A DNA stretch of 7,580 nt, taken from CBIHNH01 sp966211425 (GTDB lineage Bacteria; Patescibacteriota; Saccharimonadia; Saccharimonadales; Saccharimonadaceae). The stretch's first letter is position 1; each line of letters begins with the position of its first letter. The position numbers were made by a program, and so were the translations under genes. This document shows, in pieces, positions 1 to 6,049 of the stretch. Under the pieces are notes generated by a model. It saw only the letters and a program-made list of their open reading frames with translations. It had not been told where the DNA came from and did no database searches. The DNA is taken from contig CBIHNH010000030.1 in the NCBI GenBank assembly GCA_966211425.1, forward strand, positions 1 through 7,580, in the 5' to 3' direction.

Positions 1-51
1 GCCACCTCCACAACGTCAATGTGGCGCTCTAGCCAAATGAGCTAATCGCCC
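1..51 (-). tRNA. tRNA-Val (GAC), 5' part only; 3' end outside the window
   Basis: Read on the minus strand from 51, the sequence folds as the first two thirds of a tRNA. It has a 7-nt acceptor strand GGGCGAT (51-45), TA, a D stem GCTC/GAGC (42-39 and 29-26) around a loop containing GG, and an anticodon stem CCACA/TGTGG (24-20 and 12-8) closing a 7-nt loop TTGACGT. The anticodon is GAC (17-15), which reads valine GUC/GUU codons. The variable loop starts AGGTG, and the T arm, acceptor 3' strand and CCA lie beyond position 1. It is divergent from thrS. The identity is firm from the anticodon loop. Whether CCA is encoded cannot be seen. Confidence 0.9.
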
Positions 52-67
52 TCGTTGGGCAGATATG

Positions 68-96
68 AGTCTATCAAAAACAGGGGCGAGAGGCAA
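68..96 (-). promoter_or_regulatory. Putative promoter of tRNA-Val
   Basis: On the minus strand there is TTGCCT (96-91), a 17-nt spacer, then TAGACT (73-68) preceded by TG at the extended -10 position. This predicts a start near 61, about 10 nt before the tRNA 5' end at 51. It overlaps the divergent thrS promoter region, so the two units share about 70 bp of intergenic DNA. Matches are 4/6 for each hexamer; no experimental support. Confidence 0.5.
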
Positions 97-103
97 GGGT
101 ATC

Positions 104-112
104 TGCTACAAT
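104..112 (+). promoter_or_regulatory. Extended -10 promoter of thrS, giving a nearly leaderless mRNA
   Basis: TGCTACAAT is an extended -10 element (TG at 104-105, TACAAT at 107-112). No convincing -35 hexamer lies 16-18 nt upstream. The expected transcription start, about 7 nt after the -10, falls near 119, only about 3 nt before the thrS ATG at 122, so there is no room for a Shine-Dalgarno site. The same TGCTA core recurs before the regulator at 3795, the Nudix-RNase H gene and rnpB. Confidence 0.6.
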
Positions 113-121
113 GTAGCGTAT

Positions 122-1963
122 ATGAACGAAGAACAACTACATGCGATGCGTCACAGCCTGGCGCACGTCACCGCACAAGCAGTACAGCACTTATGGCCAG
201 AGGCAAAGTTTGGTGTTGGGCCGGTCGTCGATAACGGATTTTACTATGATATCGATCTCGGTGAGACAAAGATTTCTGAGAGCGATTTTAAACGTATCGA
301 AAAAGAGATGCGTACAATCATCAACAAAGATTTTCCGTTTGAACATAGTGAGAAAAACATCGATGAAGCGCTTGCGTGGGCCGCAGAAGCTAAGCAGCCC
401 TACAAAGTCGAGTTGTTAAATGACCTAAAACGGGCCGGTACGACAGTCGCCCGCGACCTCGACGCTGATACACTCGGAGTCGCTGCCAACGGAGAGAGTG
501 TTGTTGAAAAGGTATCGTTTTATACTGACGGTGACTTCATGGATCTATGCCGTGGGCCACATGCCGAGAGCACGGGCAAGGTCGGCGCCTTCAAGCTGAT
601 GCGAGTAGCCGGTGCGTACTGGCGTGGTGACGAGAAGAACCCACAGATGCAGCGTCTCTATGGTGTAGCATTTGCAACGAAGGAAGAACTCGACCAGTAT
701 CTCGTGATGCTCGAAGAGGCCAAAAAACGGGATCATCGCAAGCTCGGTCAAGAGCTCGACTTGTTCACGACCTCGCCGCTCGTCGGTGCAGGGTTGCCGC
801 TGTTTACGCCCCGCGGCACGGTGCTTCGAGAAGAGCTGACTCGCTTTTCAAATGAACTCCGCGAACGCTCAGGGTTCGAGAAAGTCTGGATTCCGCATAT
901 TACAAAGCAGGAGCTCTATGAAACTTCTGGGCACTGGGCAAAGTTTGGCGACGAACTATTTCTCGTTAAGAGCCAGGAGACAAGTGATAACTTCGTCATG
1001 AAGCCGATGAACTGCCCGCACCATACCCAGATCTACGCTTCAAAACCTCGCAGCTACCGCGACTTACCGGTAAAATACCTCGAGACCACGACGGTTTATC
1101 GTGACGAGAAGACTGGTGAGCTCGGCGGCTTGAGTCGTGTTCGTTCGATCACTCAGGATGACAGCCACGCGTTTTGTCGTCCCGACCAGATCAACGAGAC
1201 TATCGACCAGCTGCTTGCTGCGGCAAATGAGCTCTATAGTGCCGTTGGTATGGGCCTCAAGGTCCGGCTGAGCTACCGTGACGAGAGCGAGGCGTACCTC
1301 GGTGATATCGCACTCTGGCAGTCCGCACAGGAACAGCTCAAAGAGGCCGTTATCAAAAACGGACTCGAATACTTCGAAGTCGATGGTGAGGCTGCCTTTT
1401 ATGGGCCGAAGATAGACTTTATGGCTACCGACGCTATCGGGCGCGAACACCAGGTCGCCACTGTCCAGCTAGACTTCGTGATGCCAGAGCGTTTTGGGCT
1501 CGAGTACACAGACGAGCAGGGCGTAAAGCAGGCACCAGTTATGATCCATAGCGCGCTTCTCGGCTCTATCGAACGCTTCCTCGGCGTCTATATTGAGCAT
1601 ACGGCAGGACGCTTCCCGGTATGGTTGGCGCCAGAGCAGTTACGTATTATCCAAGTTAAAGACAGTGATGAGGTCGTCACGTTCGTCGACCGCCTGCGCG
1701 TGCTTGCTGACGAGAACGGCATACGGATAACGGTTGACGATAGCAATGAAACCGTCGGCAAAAAGATCCGCGGCTCACAGATGATGAAAGTGCCGTACAC
1801 GCTCGTGATCGGTGAAAAAGAAGTTGCCGAGGGTCGTCTCACGCCTCGGGTTCGAGCTGACCTGGCGGTCGAAGGTCGCGAAGAGATAACGCTCGATGTT
1901 GACCAGTTCTTCGGTAGTCTTGCTCATGAGATCAAGGCTCGCGCCAGTATGTCATCCCTCTAG
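122..1963 (+). CDS. thrS: Threonyl-tRNA synthetase lacking the TGS domain
   Basis: This 613-aa class II synthetase charges tRNA-Thr with threonine in the cytosol. The editing domain comes first: HxxxH as His11/His15, and the Cys143/His147 pair in CRGPH. The catalytic core follows, with zinc ligands Cys298 (NCPHH), His349 (DDSH) and His476 (MIHS), motif 2 Arg327 and motif 3 Arg485. These keep the spacing of E. coli Cys334/His385/His511. A C-terminal anticodon-binding domain runs from about residue 501. The start at 122 is chosen over the in-frame ATG at 65 because homology to the editing domain begins within ten residues and the -10 box lies between the two ATGs. The roughly 60-residue N-terminal TGS domain is absent, and the tRNA gene ending at 51 leaves no space for it. 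About 23 extra residues sit in the editing domain before Cys143. The next gene follows after 7 nt. Confidence 0.97.
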   Translation: MNEEQLHAMRHSLAHVTAQAVQHLWPEAKFGVGPVVDNGFYYDIDLGETKISESDFKRIEKEMRTIINKDFPFEHSEKNIDEALAWAAEAKQPYKVELLNDLKRAGTTVARDLDADTLGVAANGESVVEKVSFYTDGDFMDLCRGPHAESTGKVGAFKLMRVAGAYWRGDEKNPQMQRLYGVAFATKEELDQYLVMLEEAKKRDHRKLGQELDLFTTSPLVGAGLPLFTPRGTVLREELTRFSNELRERSGFEKVWIPHITKQELYETSGHWAKFGDELFLVKSQETSDNFVMKPMNCPHHTQIYASKPRSYRDLPVKYLETTTVYRDEKTGELGGLSRVRSITQDDSHAFCRPDQINETIDQLLAAANELYSAVGMGLKVRLSYRDESEAYLGDIALWQSAQEQLKEAVIKNGLEYFEVDGEAAFYGPKIDFMATDAIGREHQVATVQLDFVMPERFGLEYTDEQGVKQAPVMIHSALLGSIERFLGVYIEHTAGRFPVWLAPEQLRIIQVKDSDEVVTFVDRLRVLADENGIRITVDDSNETVGKKIRGSQMMKVPYTLVIGEKEVAEGRLTPRVRADLAVEGREEITLDVDQFFGSLAHEIKARASMSSL

Positions 1964-1970
1964 GATATTT

Positions 1971-2579
1971 ATGAACAAACCTATCATTGCCGTTGACATA
2001 GACGATGTACTCGCTATCGAGAATGAAGCGGTGCGTGTTTTTGCTAACGAGAACTATGGGTTTACGCATACAGCCGAGGACTACCTTGCGCCAGGTGAAT
2101 ACTGGGGCTATTGGGAGTCGGTTCAGGGCCTGGGCAGCGAAGAGGGCAGACGCCACTACGACGAGTACCTCGCCTCAGGTGCCAAGAGCGACCTGCAGGT
2201 CATGGATGGAGCGCTTGAGGCGCTCAGCTCCTTGCGAGAGCGCTTCGACCTGGTTATCGTTACCTCGCGAGAAGCACATCTTGCAGAGATCACCGAGGCG
2301 TGGCTGAACAGGCATTTCCCGGAAATATTTAATGATATTGCGTTTGTGGCTCTCTGGACTGGTGAGGTTAAAGGCTCCAAAGCGGATGTATGCATGCAGC
2401 TAAGGGCTCAGTACTTGATAGACGACAACCCGGGCCATCTCGAGCTAGCCCGGGAGTGCGGCATAAAGGGCATTTTGTTCGGCGAATATGGTTGGAGCAA
2501 AGGCAAGACGATCCATCCCGATATCGTTAGACTGGGTAGTTGGGCGGACATACGGGAGTATTTCGATGCCATCGCATGA
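1971..2579 (+). CDS. HAD-superfamily 5'(3')-deoxyribonucleotidase-like phosphatase
   Basis: A 202-aa cytosolic HAD hydrolase. All four HAD motifs are visible. Motif I is DIDDVL with nucleophile Asp9 and acid Asp11, motif II is the Thr98/Ser99 region (VTSRE), motif III is a Lys (Lys137 in GSKAD), and motif IV is IDDNPGH with Asp151/Asp152. The overall layout, with a helical cap between motifs I and II, resembles the 5'-nucleotidase/deoxyribonucleotidase (NT5C) branch, which dephosphorylates nucleoside monophosphates. The exact substrate is inference. The ATG at 1971 is chosen because homology starts there and AGGA (1962-1965) lies 5 nt upstream, overlapping the thrS stop. The upstream extension would run inside thrS. 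It overlaps the next gene by 14 nt, so translational coupling is likely. Confidence 0.85.
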   Translation: MNKPIIAVDIDDVLAIENEAVRVFANENYGFTHTAEDYLAPGEYWGYWESVQGLGSEEGRRHYDEYLASGAKSDLQVMDGALEALSSLRERFDLVIVTSREAHLAEITEAWLNRHFPEIFNDIAFVALWTGEVKGSKADVCMQLRAQYLIDDNPGHLELARECGIKGILFGEYGWSKGKTIHPDIVRLGSWADIREYFDAIA

Positions 2580-2871
2580 GTTTCGGGACGCCGTGTATGC
2601 AATTGTTTCCATGATTCCGGAGGGCAGGGTGATGACCTACGGCGATATCGCTGGTCTTGCTGGGCACCCCTATGCGGCGCGTCAGGTTGGCGGACTAGCC
2701 CACTTCGGTCCGACCGAGCTGCCATGGCACCGCGTCGTGAACCGTCTAGGTGACTGTGCCGCCGGTTACTATGGGGGCAAAGAGGGGCATCAGGCTGCAC
2801 TTGAGGCAGAGGGTTTGGAGATAAAAGATTACCGAGTCGTCAACTTTGATAGCCTCCGTTGGAGGCCCTGA
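2566..2871 (+). CDS. Alkyltransferase-like (ATL) DNA-damage recognition protein
   Basis: A 101-aa protein of the MGMT/Ogt C-terminal fold. The methyl-acceptor motif PCHRV of true O6-alkylguanine transferases is PWHRVV here (Trp54), the hallmark of ATL proteins such as E. coli YbaZ and S. pombe Atl1. Those bind O6-alkylguanine without repairing it and hand the lesion to nucleotide excision repair. Tyr25 (TYGDIA) and the finger Arg39 (AARQVG) match the DNA-binding Tyr25/Arg39 of Atl1. The start at ATG 2566 is chosen from the family N terminus and GGGAG (2554-2558) 7 nt upstream; the ORF is open further upstream inside the HAD gene. The stop shares one base with the miaA ATG. Partner excision-repair genes are not in the window, so the handover role is inferred from the family. 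Confidence 0.92.
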   Translation: MPSHEFRDAVYAIVSMIPEGRVMTYGDIAGLAGHPYAARQVGGLAHFGPTELPWHRVVNRLGDCAAGYYGGKEGHQAALEAEGLEIKDYRVVNFDSLRWRP

Positions 2872-3752
2872 TGTCTACCGTCCATCATCCAACACCTAGT
2901 ATCCAGCTTCCACTCATTGTTATCACGGGCCCGACAGCGAGCGGCAAGACAGGACTGGCGCTCGATCTGGCTGAGCGATACGGCGGTGAGATCATCTGCG
3001 CTGACTCGCGCACTATTTACGAAGGCATGGATATCGGTACCGCCAAACCGACACCAGATGAGCAGGCCCGGGTACCGCACCACCTGCTCGATGTTGTCCA
3101 GCCAGGCGAGAGATATACGGCTGCGGACTTTCAGGCTGCGGCGTACCGGGCGATTTCGGATATACGTATGCGGGGCAAAGTGCCGTTCTTGGTGGGCGGC
3201 ACTGGGCTGTATATCGACGCGGTTGTACTAGATTTTCAGTGGCCCGAGCGTAGGCAGGATCCAGGTGATTTTGATACCTACTCGGACGATGAATTACGAG
3301 TGATGATAAAAAAGCAACAACTAGGGATGCCCCAGAATAGTATGAATCGGCGCCATCTCGTAAATGCGCTGGTACGGGGTGCAAGTACCGGTAAATCTCG
3401 TCGGCTACCTCTGGAAAATACTAACGTTGTAGCTATATCAACAGACAGGCTTGTCCTTGCAGAACGCATTCAGGCACGTGCCGAGCAGATGTTCGGGGCT
3501 GGTGTTGTCGAAGAAACCGTAGCCCTGGCGAGTCGCTACGGCTGGGATAACGAGGCCATGTCGAGTAACATCTATCCGATCATTCGGCGCATGCAGGGCG
3601 GTGAACTGTCCCGATCCGAGGCGATCGAACAATTTGCGAACAGGGATAAGCAGCTAGCTAAGCGGCAGGTAACCTGGTTGCGGCGTCACGACTACGTACG
3701 GTGGTTAGCCCTCGACGAGGCGCGTACATATATCGAGACAATTCTAGAGTAA
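2871..3752 (+). CDS. miaA: tRNA dimethylallyltransferase (tRNA A37 prenylation)
   Basis: A 293-aa enzyme that transfers dimethylallyl from DMAPP to N6 of A37 in tRNAs reading U-starting codons. Visible motifs are the P-loop GPTASGKT (20-27), ADSRTIY with catalytic Asp45, the MDIGTAKPT segment, HHLLDVVQP, GGTGLYI (109-115), and the C-terminal KRQVTWLRR (264-272). The insertion/swivel region between GGTGLY and the C-terminal helices is short: the usual IHPNDxRR stretch is reduced to NSMNRRHLVNAL. Total length is about 20 residues below E. coli MiaA (316). The ATG at 2871 overlaps the ATL stop by one base and has GGAGG (2861-2865) 5 nt upstream; a TTG at 2859 is in frame but lacks a better site. 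It is the last gene of the thrS unit. No hairpin terminator follows it. Confidence 0.95.
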   Translation: MSTVHHPTPSIQLPLIVITGPTASGKTGLALDLAERYGGEIICADSRTIYEGMDIGTAKPTPDEQARVPHHLLDVVQPGERYTAADFQAAAYRAISDIRMRGKVPFLVGGTGLYIDAVVLDFQWPERRQDPGDFDTYSDDELRVMIKKQQLGMPQNSMNRRHLVNALVRGASTGKSRRLPLENTNVVAISTDRLVLAERIQARAEQMFGAGVVEETVALASRYGWDNEAMSSNIYPIIRRMQGGELSRSEAIEQFANRDKQLAKRQVTWLRRHDYVRWLALDEARTYIETILE

Positions 3753-3764
3753 ATGTGCTAGTAT
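3735..3764 (+). promoter_or_regulatory. Putative promoter of the wHTH-MBL unit
   Basis: GAGACA (3735-3740), an 18-nt spacer and TGC-TAGTAT (TG at 3756-3757, -10 at 3759-3764) form a plausible extended -10 promoter at the end of miaA. An overlapping TATAGT (3762-3767) is an alternative -10. The start would be near 3771-3774, leaving a leader of about 21-24 nt that contains the Shine-Dalgarno site GAGGGA (3781-3786). Confidence 0.5.
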
Positions 3765-3794
3765 AGTATTCGATACCAGCGAGGGAAAAATACA

Positions 3795-4385
3795 GTGATT
3801 GACGCATTATTTGGTTCAAAAACGCGAGTAAAATTGTTGCACCTGTTTCTGAACAATCCAGGACGGGCTTTTTACGTCCGCGAGATTACTCGTAAGATTG
3901 ATGAACAGATCAACTCTGTTCGGCGCGAGCTTGCTAACATGCTCAGCATCGGCATCATAAAGAGCGAGAACAGCAATAACCGGCTCTACTATGAGATCAA
4001 CCAAGAGTATCCGCACTTTGCACCGCTTCATCAGATATTCGCCGACAGCGGCGTATCGGATGCGGTTGGGGTTGCCGATGCAAACGACTGGTCCAAGCGG
4101 CTCAAACCACTTGGAGATGTGCGAGTAGTAATATTTTCTGGCAAACTAGTACATGGATCGACGAGTGATGTCGACGTGTTGATTGCCGGCACAGTCAACA
4201 AGACCCAGCTCAAAAAGTTCATCAGCGAGCTGGAAGAGGAAGAGAACAAGAGCCTCAACTACAGCGTCATGGACTACGAGAGCTTTTACTACCGTCTTAG
4301 CATAAAAGACCGTTTTGTCACCACGCTGCTCAATACCAAACATACTATTATTGCTGATTCAGAAAACGTACTGAGCGACAGCTAA
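3795..4385 (+). CDS. Winged-helix regulator with a nucleotidyltransferase-like C-terminal domain
   Basis: A 196-aa cytosolic protein. Residues 1-70 form a MarR/ArsR-like winged helix: the GSKTRVKLLHLFL helix, the REITRKI and NSVRRELANM recognition region, and a wing around Asn59-Tyr66. The C-terminal half carries FSGKLVHGSTSDVDVLI (114-130), resembling the active-site strand of MNT/Pol-beta-type nucleotidyltransferases. The usual FGS before the DxD is changed to FSG, so activity is doubtful although Asp125/Asp127 remain. It ends with a conserved-looking NYSVMDYESFYYRL segment. I recall similar proteins as common in Patescibacteria with no established function; that is memory, not a search. 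Translation starts at GTG 3795 with GAGGGA 8 nt upstream. The MBL-fold gene follows after 19 nt, so they probably form one transcript. It could be an autoregulator of this pair. Confidence 0.8.
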   Translation: MIDALFGSKTRVKLLHLFLNNPGRAFYVREITRKIDEQINSVRRELANMLSIGIIKSENSNNRLYYEINQEYPHFAPLHQIFADSGVSDAVGVADANDWSKRLKPLGDVRVVIFSGKLVHGSTSDVDVLIAGTVNKTQLKKFISELEEEENKSLNYSVMDYESFYYRLSIKDRFVTTLLNTKHTIIADSENVLSDS

Positions 4386-4404
4386 CCATACACGGAGGAA
4401 TTAT

Positions 4405-5031
4405 ATGGATATAGAATACAAAGGCGCTAACTGCATCACTATCACAACAAAAAAGACGACGATCGTGATCGACCCAAAGTTGTCAGACGTCGGACTCAAG
4501 GATGTGGCTCCAAAAAATGCGATCGTGGTCGCGACCCAGCCCGAGTTTATCGTCAGTGACGAGGATAGCGTCGTTATCGAACGTCCGGGTGAATATGAGG
4601 TGCGCGATATTTCTGTAGTCGGTGTACCGGCTGAGCGGATGATTGATCATAACAAAAGTACGCAGGCAACTATGTACCGGATCACCATGGGTGGTGTCAG
4701 GTTTGCAGTTATCGGTCACGTAGCTGTCCCGCTCTCTGAGGATCAGCTCGAAGCGCTGGGAGTGGTAGATGTAGCGATCATCCCGGTTGGTGGTAGCGGC
4801 TATACCCTCGATGCTCACCAGGCGATAGGAGTTGTGCGCCAGATTGACCCAAAGGTAGTTATACCAACTCATTATGCAGATAAGGGGCTATCGTATGAGG
4901 TGCCTCAGATGGATCTCGAACCGTTCCTCAAGGAGCTAGGCGCACCAGAGTCTGAAAAAACAGCAAAATGGAAGATCAAGGGTGCAGTGCCCGAAATCCT
5001 AACGCTGGTTGAGCTCGAACGCACCGCCTAG
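4405..5031 (+). CDS. MBL-fold protein with degenerate metal site
   Basis: A 208-aa protein with the layout of Lactamase_B_3/UPF0173-like proteins: DIEYKGANCITI at the start, VIDP (21-24), RPGEYEV (65-71), DVAIIPVGG, and IPTHYADKG (153-161). The HxHxDH metal motif expected after Thr44 reads Q-P-E-F-I-V (45-50). The later GD motif reads GH in VIGHVAVPL. Only the late His156 is retained, so a metal-dependent hydrolase activity is unlikely and a binding or structural role is more plausible. Specific function is unknown. The ATG at 4405 has a strong GGAGG (4394-4398) 6 nt upstream, so it is translated independently of the regulator in front of it. It ends 29 nt before a hairpin terminator. Confidence 0.85.
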   Translation: MDIEYKGANCITITTKKTTIVIDPKLSDVGLKDVAPKNAIVVATQPEFIVSDEDSVVIERPGEYEVRDISVVGVPAERMIDHNKSTQATMYRITMGGVRFAVIGHVAVPLSEDQLEALGVVDVAIIPVGGSGYTLDAHQAIGVVRQIDPKVVIPTHYADKGLSYEVPQMDLEPFLKELGAPESEKTAKWKIKGAVPEILTLVELERTA

Positions 5032-5052
5032 AGGGCAAGGAGTCTCTAGATT

Positions 5053-5083
5053 AAATAAAAAACCTCCCGAGCGGGAGGTTTTT
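5053..5083. terminator. Bidirectional intrinsic terminator between convergent genes
   Basis: An 8-bp perfect stem AACCTCCC/GGGAGGTT (5061-5068 and 5073-5080) closes the loop GAGC. T residues follow on the plus strand (5079-5083) and an A-rich tract (5053-5062) precedes it, which becomes a U tract on the minus strand. It can therefore end both the wHTH-MBL transcript and the rpmB transcript. Confidence 0.92.
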
Positions 5084-5097
5084 CTATGTGGTTAGGT

Positions 5098-5292
5098 CTA
5101 TACCAGGACGCCTTTTTTCTTCAGCGTACGGATAGCCTGCGTGCTGAGCACCATCGAAACCTTCTGCCCGTCGACGAGAAACGTCTTCTTTTGCAGGTTA
5201 GGTTTAAAGACGCGCTTTGTGCGACGCAAAGAGAAGCTCACGTTATGTCCGTGCTGCTTGCCTTTACCGGTGAGTTCACATCGTGCTGCCAT
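5098..5292 (-). CDS. rpmB: 50S ribosomal protein bL28
   Basis: A 64-aa basic protein of the large ribosomal subunit. The N-terminal MAARCELTGKG with HNVSFSLRRTKRVFKPNLQKK, then a beta strand and STQAIRTLKKKG at the end, follow the L28 pattern throughout, and length is normal for the family. Only one cysteine (Cys5) is present, so the zinc-binding form with a full Cys set is not expected. The start has an AAGGA site (5308-5304) with a rather long spacer of 11 nt. It is transcribed alone on the minus strand, convergent with the MBL gene and divergent from the M50 protease gene. Confidence 0.97.
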   Translation of the reverse strand: MAARCELTGKGKQHGHNVSFSLRRTKRVFKPNLQKKTFLVDGQKVSMVLSTQAIRTLKKKGVLV

Positions 5293-5320
5293 AGTTTATT
5301 TATTCCTTTACAACCGTTCT

Positions 5321-5349
5321 ATACTACTGTTTTTTAGACTCCGCGTCAA
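5321..5349 (-). promoter_or_regulatory. Promoter of rpmB
   Basis: On the minus strand, TTGACG (5349-5344), a 17-nt spacer and TAGTAT (5326-5321) are followed by a predicted start near 5314, giving a leader of about 22 nt that includes AAGGA. The -35 matches 5/6 of the consensus. Confidence 0.65.
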
Positions 5350-5374
5350 GGGGTCGCGCAAATCTTTTTTGGGG

Positions 5375-5380
5375 TATACT
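5375..5380 (+). promoter_or_regulatory. -10 element of the M50 protease gene, predicted leaderless mRNA
   Basis: TATACT (5375-5380) lies 7 nt before the ATG at 5388, so transcription would begin at or one base before the start codon. No Shine-Dalgarno site can be present in such an mRNA. No clear -35 is visible, although a T run (5365-5370) precedes the -10. Confidence 0.55.
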
Positions 5381-5387
5381 AGGAACA

Positions 5388-6020
5388 ATGACTTTTGATG
5401 TTGCTTATATTGCCCTGGTTATCGTCGTGGTTTTGATATCGATGACGGTTCATGAAGCAATGCACGCCTATACGAGCTATTGGCTCGGAGATGACACGGC
5501 CAAGGCGCAGGGAAGGCTGACGCTGAATCCCATAGCCCATATCGATCCATTTTTCACACTCGGACTTCCGATTCTGCTGGCTATCATGGGGTTACCTATC
5601 TTCGGTGGCGCAAAGCCGGTGCCATTCAACCCGATGCGGGTGCGTTTCGAGGAGTTCGGTGCAGCCCTCGTCGGTGTGGCTGGGCCGCTGACGAACTTTG
5701 TCATAGCTTTCTTCCTCTTCGGTGCATACGTGCTATTCGGCCAGCCGAGCGGGTTCCTAGGCGAAGCGCTGGTGGTTGGGGTTATGGTCAACCTTGGCTT
5801 CTTTATCTTTAACATGCTCCCTATCCCGCCCCTGGACGGCTCACGGCTTCTCTATGCTCTCGCTCCCGATGGCGCTCGCCGGGCGATGGAGGTTATTGAA
5901 CGCCAGGGGGTACTACTCGTGTTCGCGGTTGTACTGCTTTTTAGTAATCAGATAGGTCGCTTTATACTGGCAGCTCGGGACGCTATCGTTGCTGTTTTTG
6001 CGGCTATCTTTGGCCTGTAG
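5388..6020 (+). CDS. M50-family site-2-protease-like membrane metalloprotease
   Basis: A 210-aa integral membrane protein. Membrane segment 1 (about 5-25) runs into the zinc motif HEAMH (22-26). GRLTLNPIAHIDP (42-54) follows, then a hydrophobic stretch 55-73, segment 94-117 after GPLTNF, segment 127-145 ending in the third zinc-ligand motif NMLPIPPLDG (142-151, Asp150), and a last segment at about 171-200. This is the compact S2P/M50 form without a PDZ domain, resembling SpoIVFB/Rip-type proteases that cleave substrates inside the membrane. All catalytic residues are present. The substrate is unknown; no anti-sigma factor or sigma factor lies nearby. The start codon fits both the family N terminus and the -10 position. 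The downstream neighbour is an RNA gene with its own promoter. Confidence 0.93.
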   Translation: MTFDVAYIALVIVVVLISMTVHEAMHAYTSYWLGDDTAKAQGRLTLNPIAHIDPFFTLGLPILLAIMGLPIFGGAKPVPFNPMRVRFEEFGAALVGVAGPLTNFVIAFFLFGAYVLFGQPSGFLGEALVVGVMVNLGFFIFNMLPIPPLDGSRLLYALAPDGARRAMEVIERQGVLLVFAVVLLFSNQIGRFILAARDAIVAVFAAIFGL

Positions 6021-6034
6021 CCCGGCTGCTTTAG

Positions 6035-6043
6035 TGATACAAT
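6035..6043 (+). promoter_or_regulatory. Extended -10 promoter of the 6050-6198 RNA
   Basis: TGATACAAT gives TG at 6035-6036 and TACAAT at 6038-6043, only 15 nt after the protease stop codon. A start near 6050 coincides with the 5' base of the long closing stem of the RNA. The -35 region (CTGTAG at 6015-6020) is weak. Confidence 0.6.
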
Positions 6044-6049
6044 AAAGGT

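Noticed and set aside
65..121. N-terminal extension of thrS from the ATG at 65
   Set aside because: It contains the -10 box, has no ribosome-binding site and shows no TGS similarity; the family homology starts right after the ATG at 122.
2488..2565. Upstream extension of the ATL gene
   Set aside because: It lies in another frame of the HAD gene; family homology and the GGGAG site place the start at 2566.
2566..2871. Active O6-methylguanine-DNA methyltransferase
   Set aside because: The acceptor cysteine is replaced by Trp54 in PWHRV, so alkyl transfer is not possible.
5086..5398. Open frames on the plus strand opposite rpmB
   Set aside because: They are the complement of the ribosomal protein gene and its promoter, with no independent start signals.
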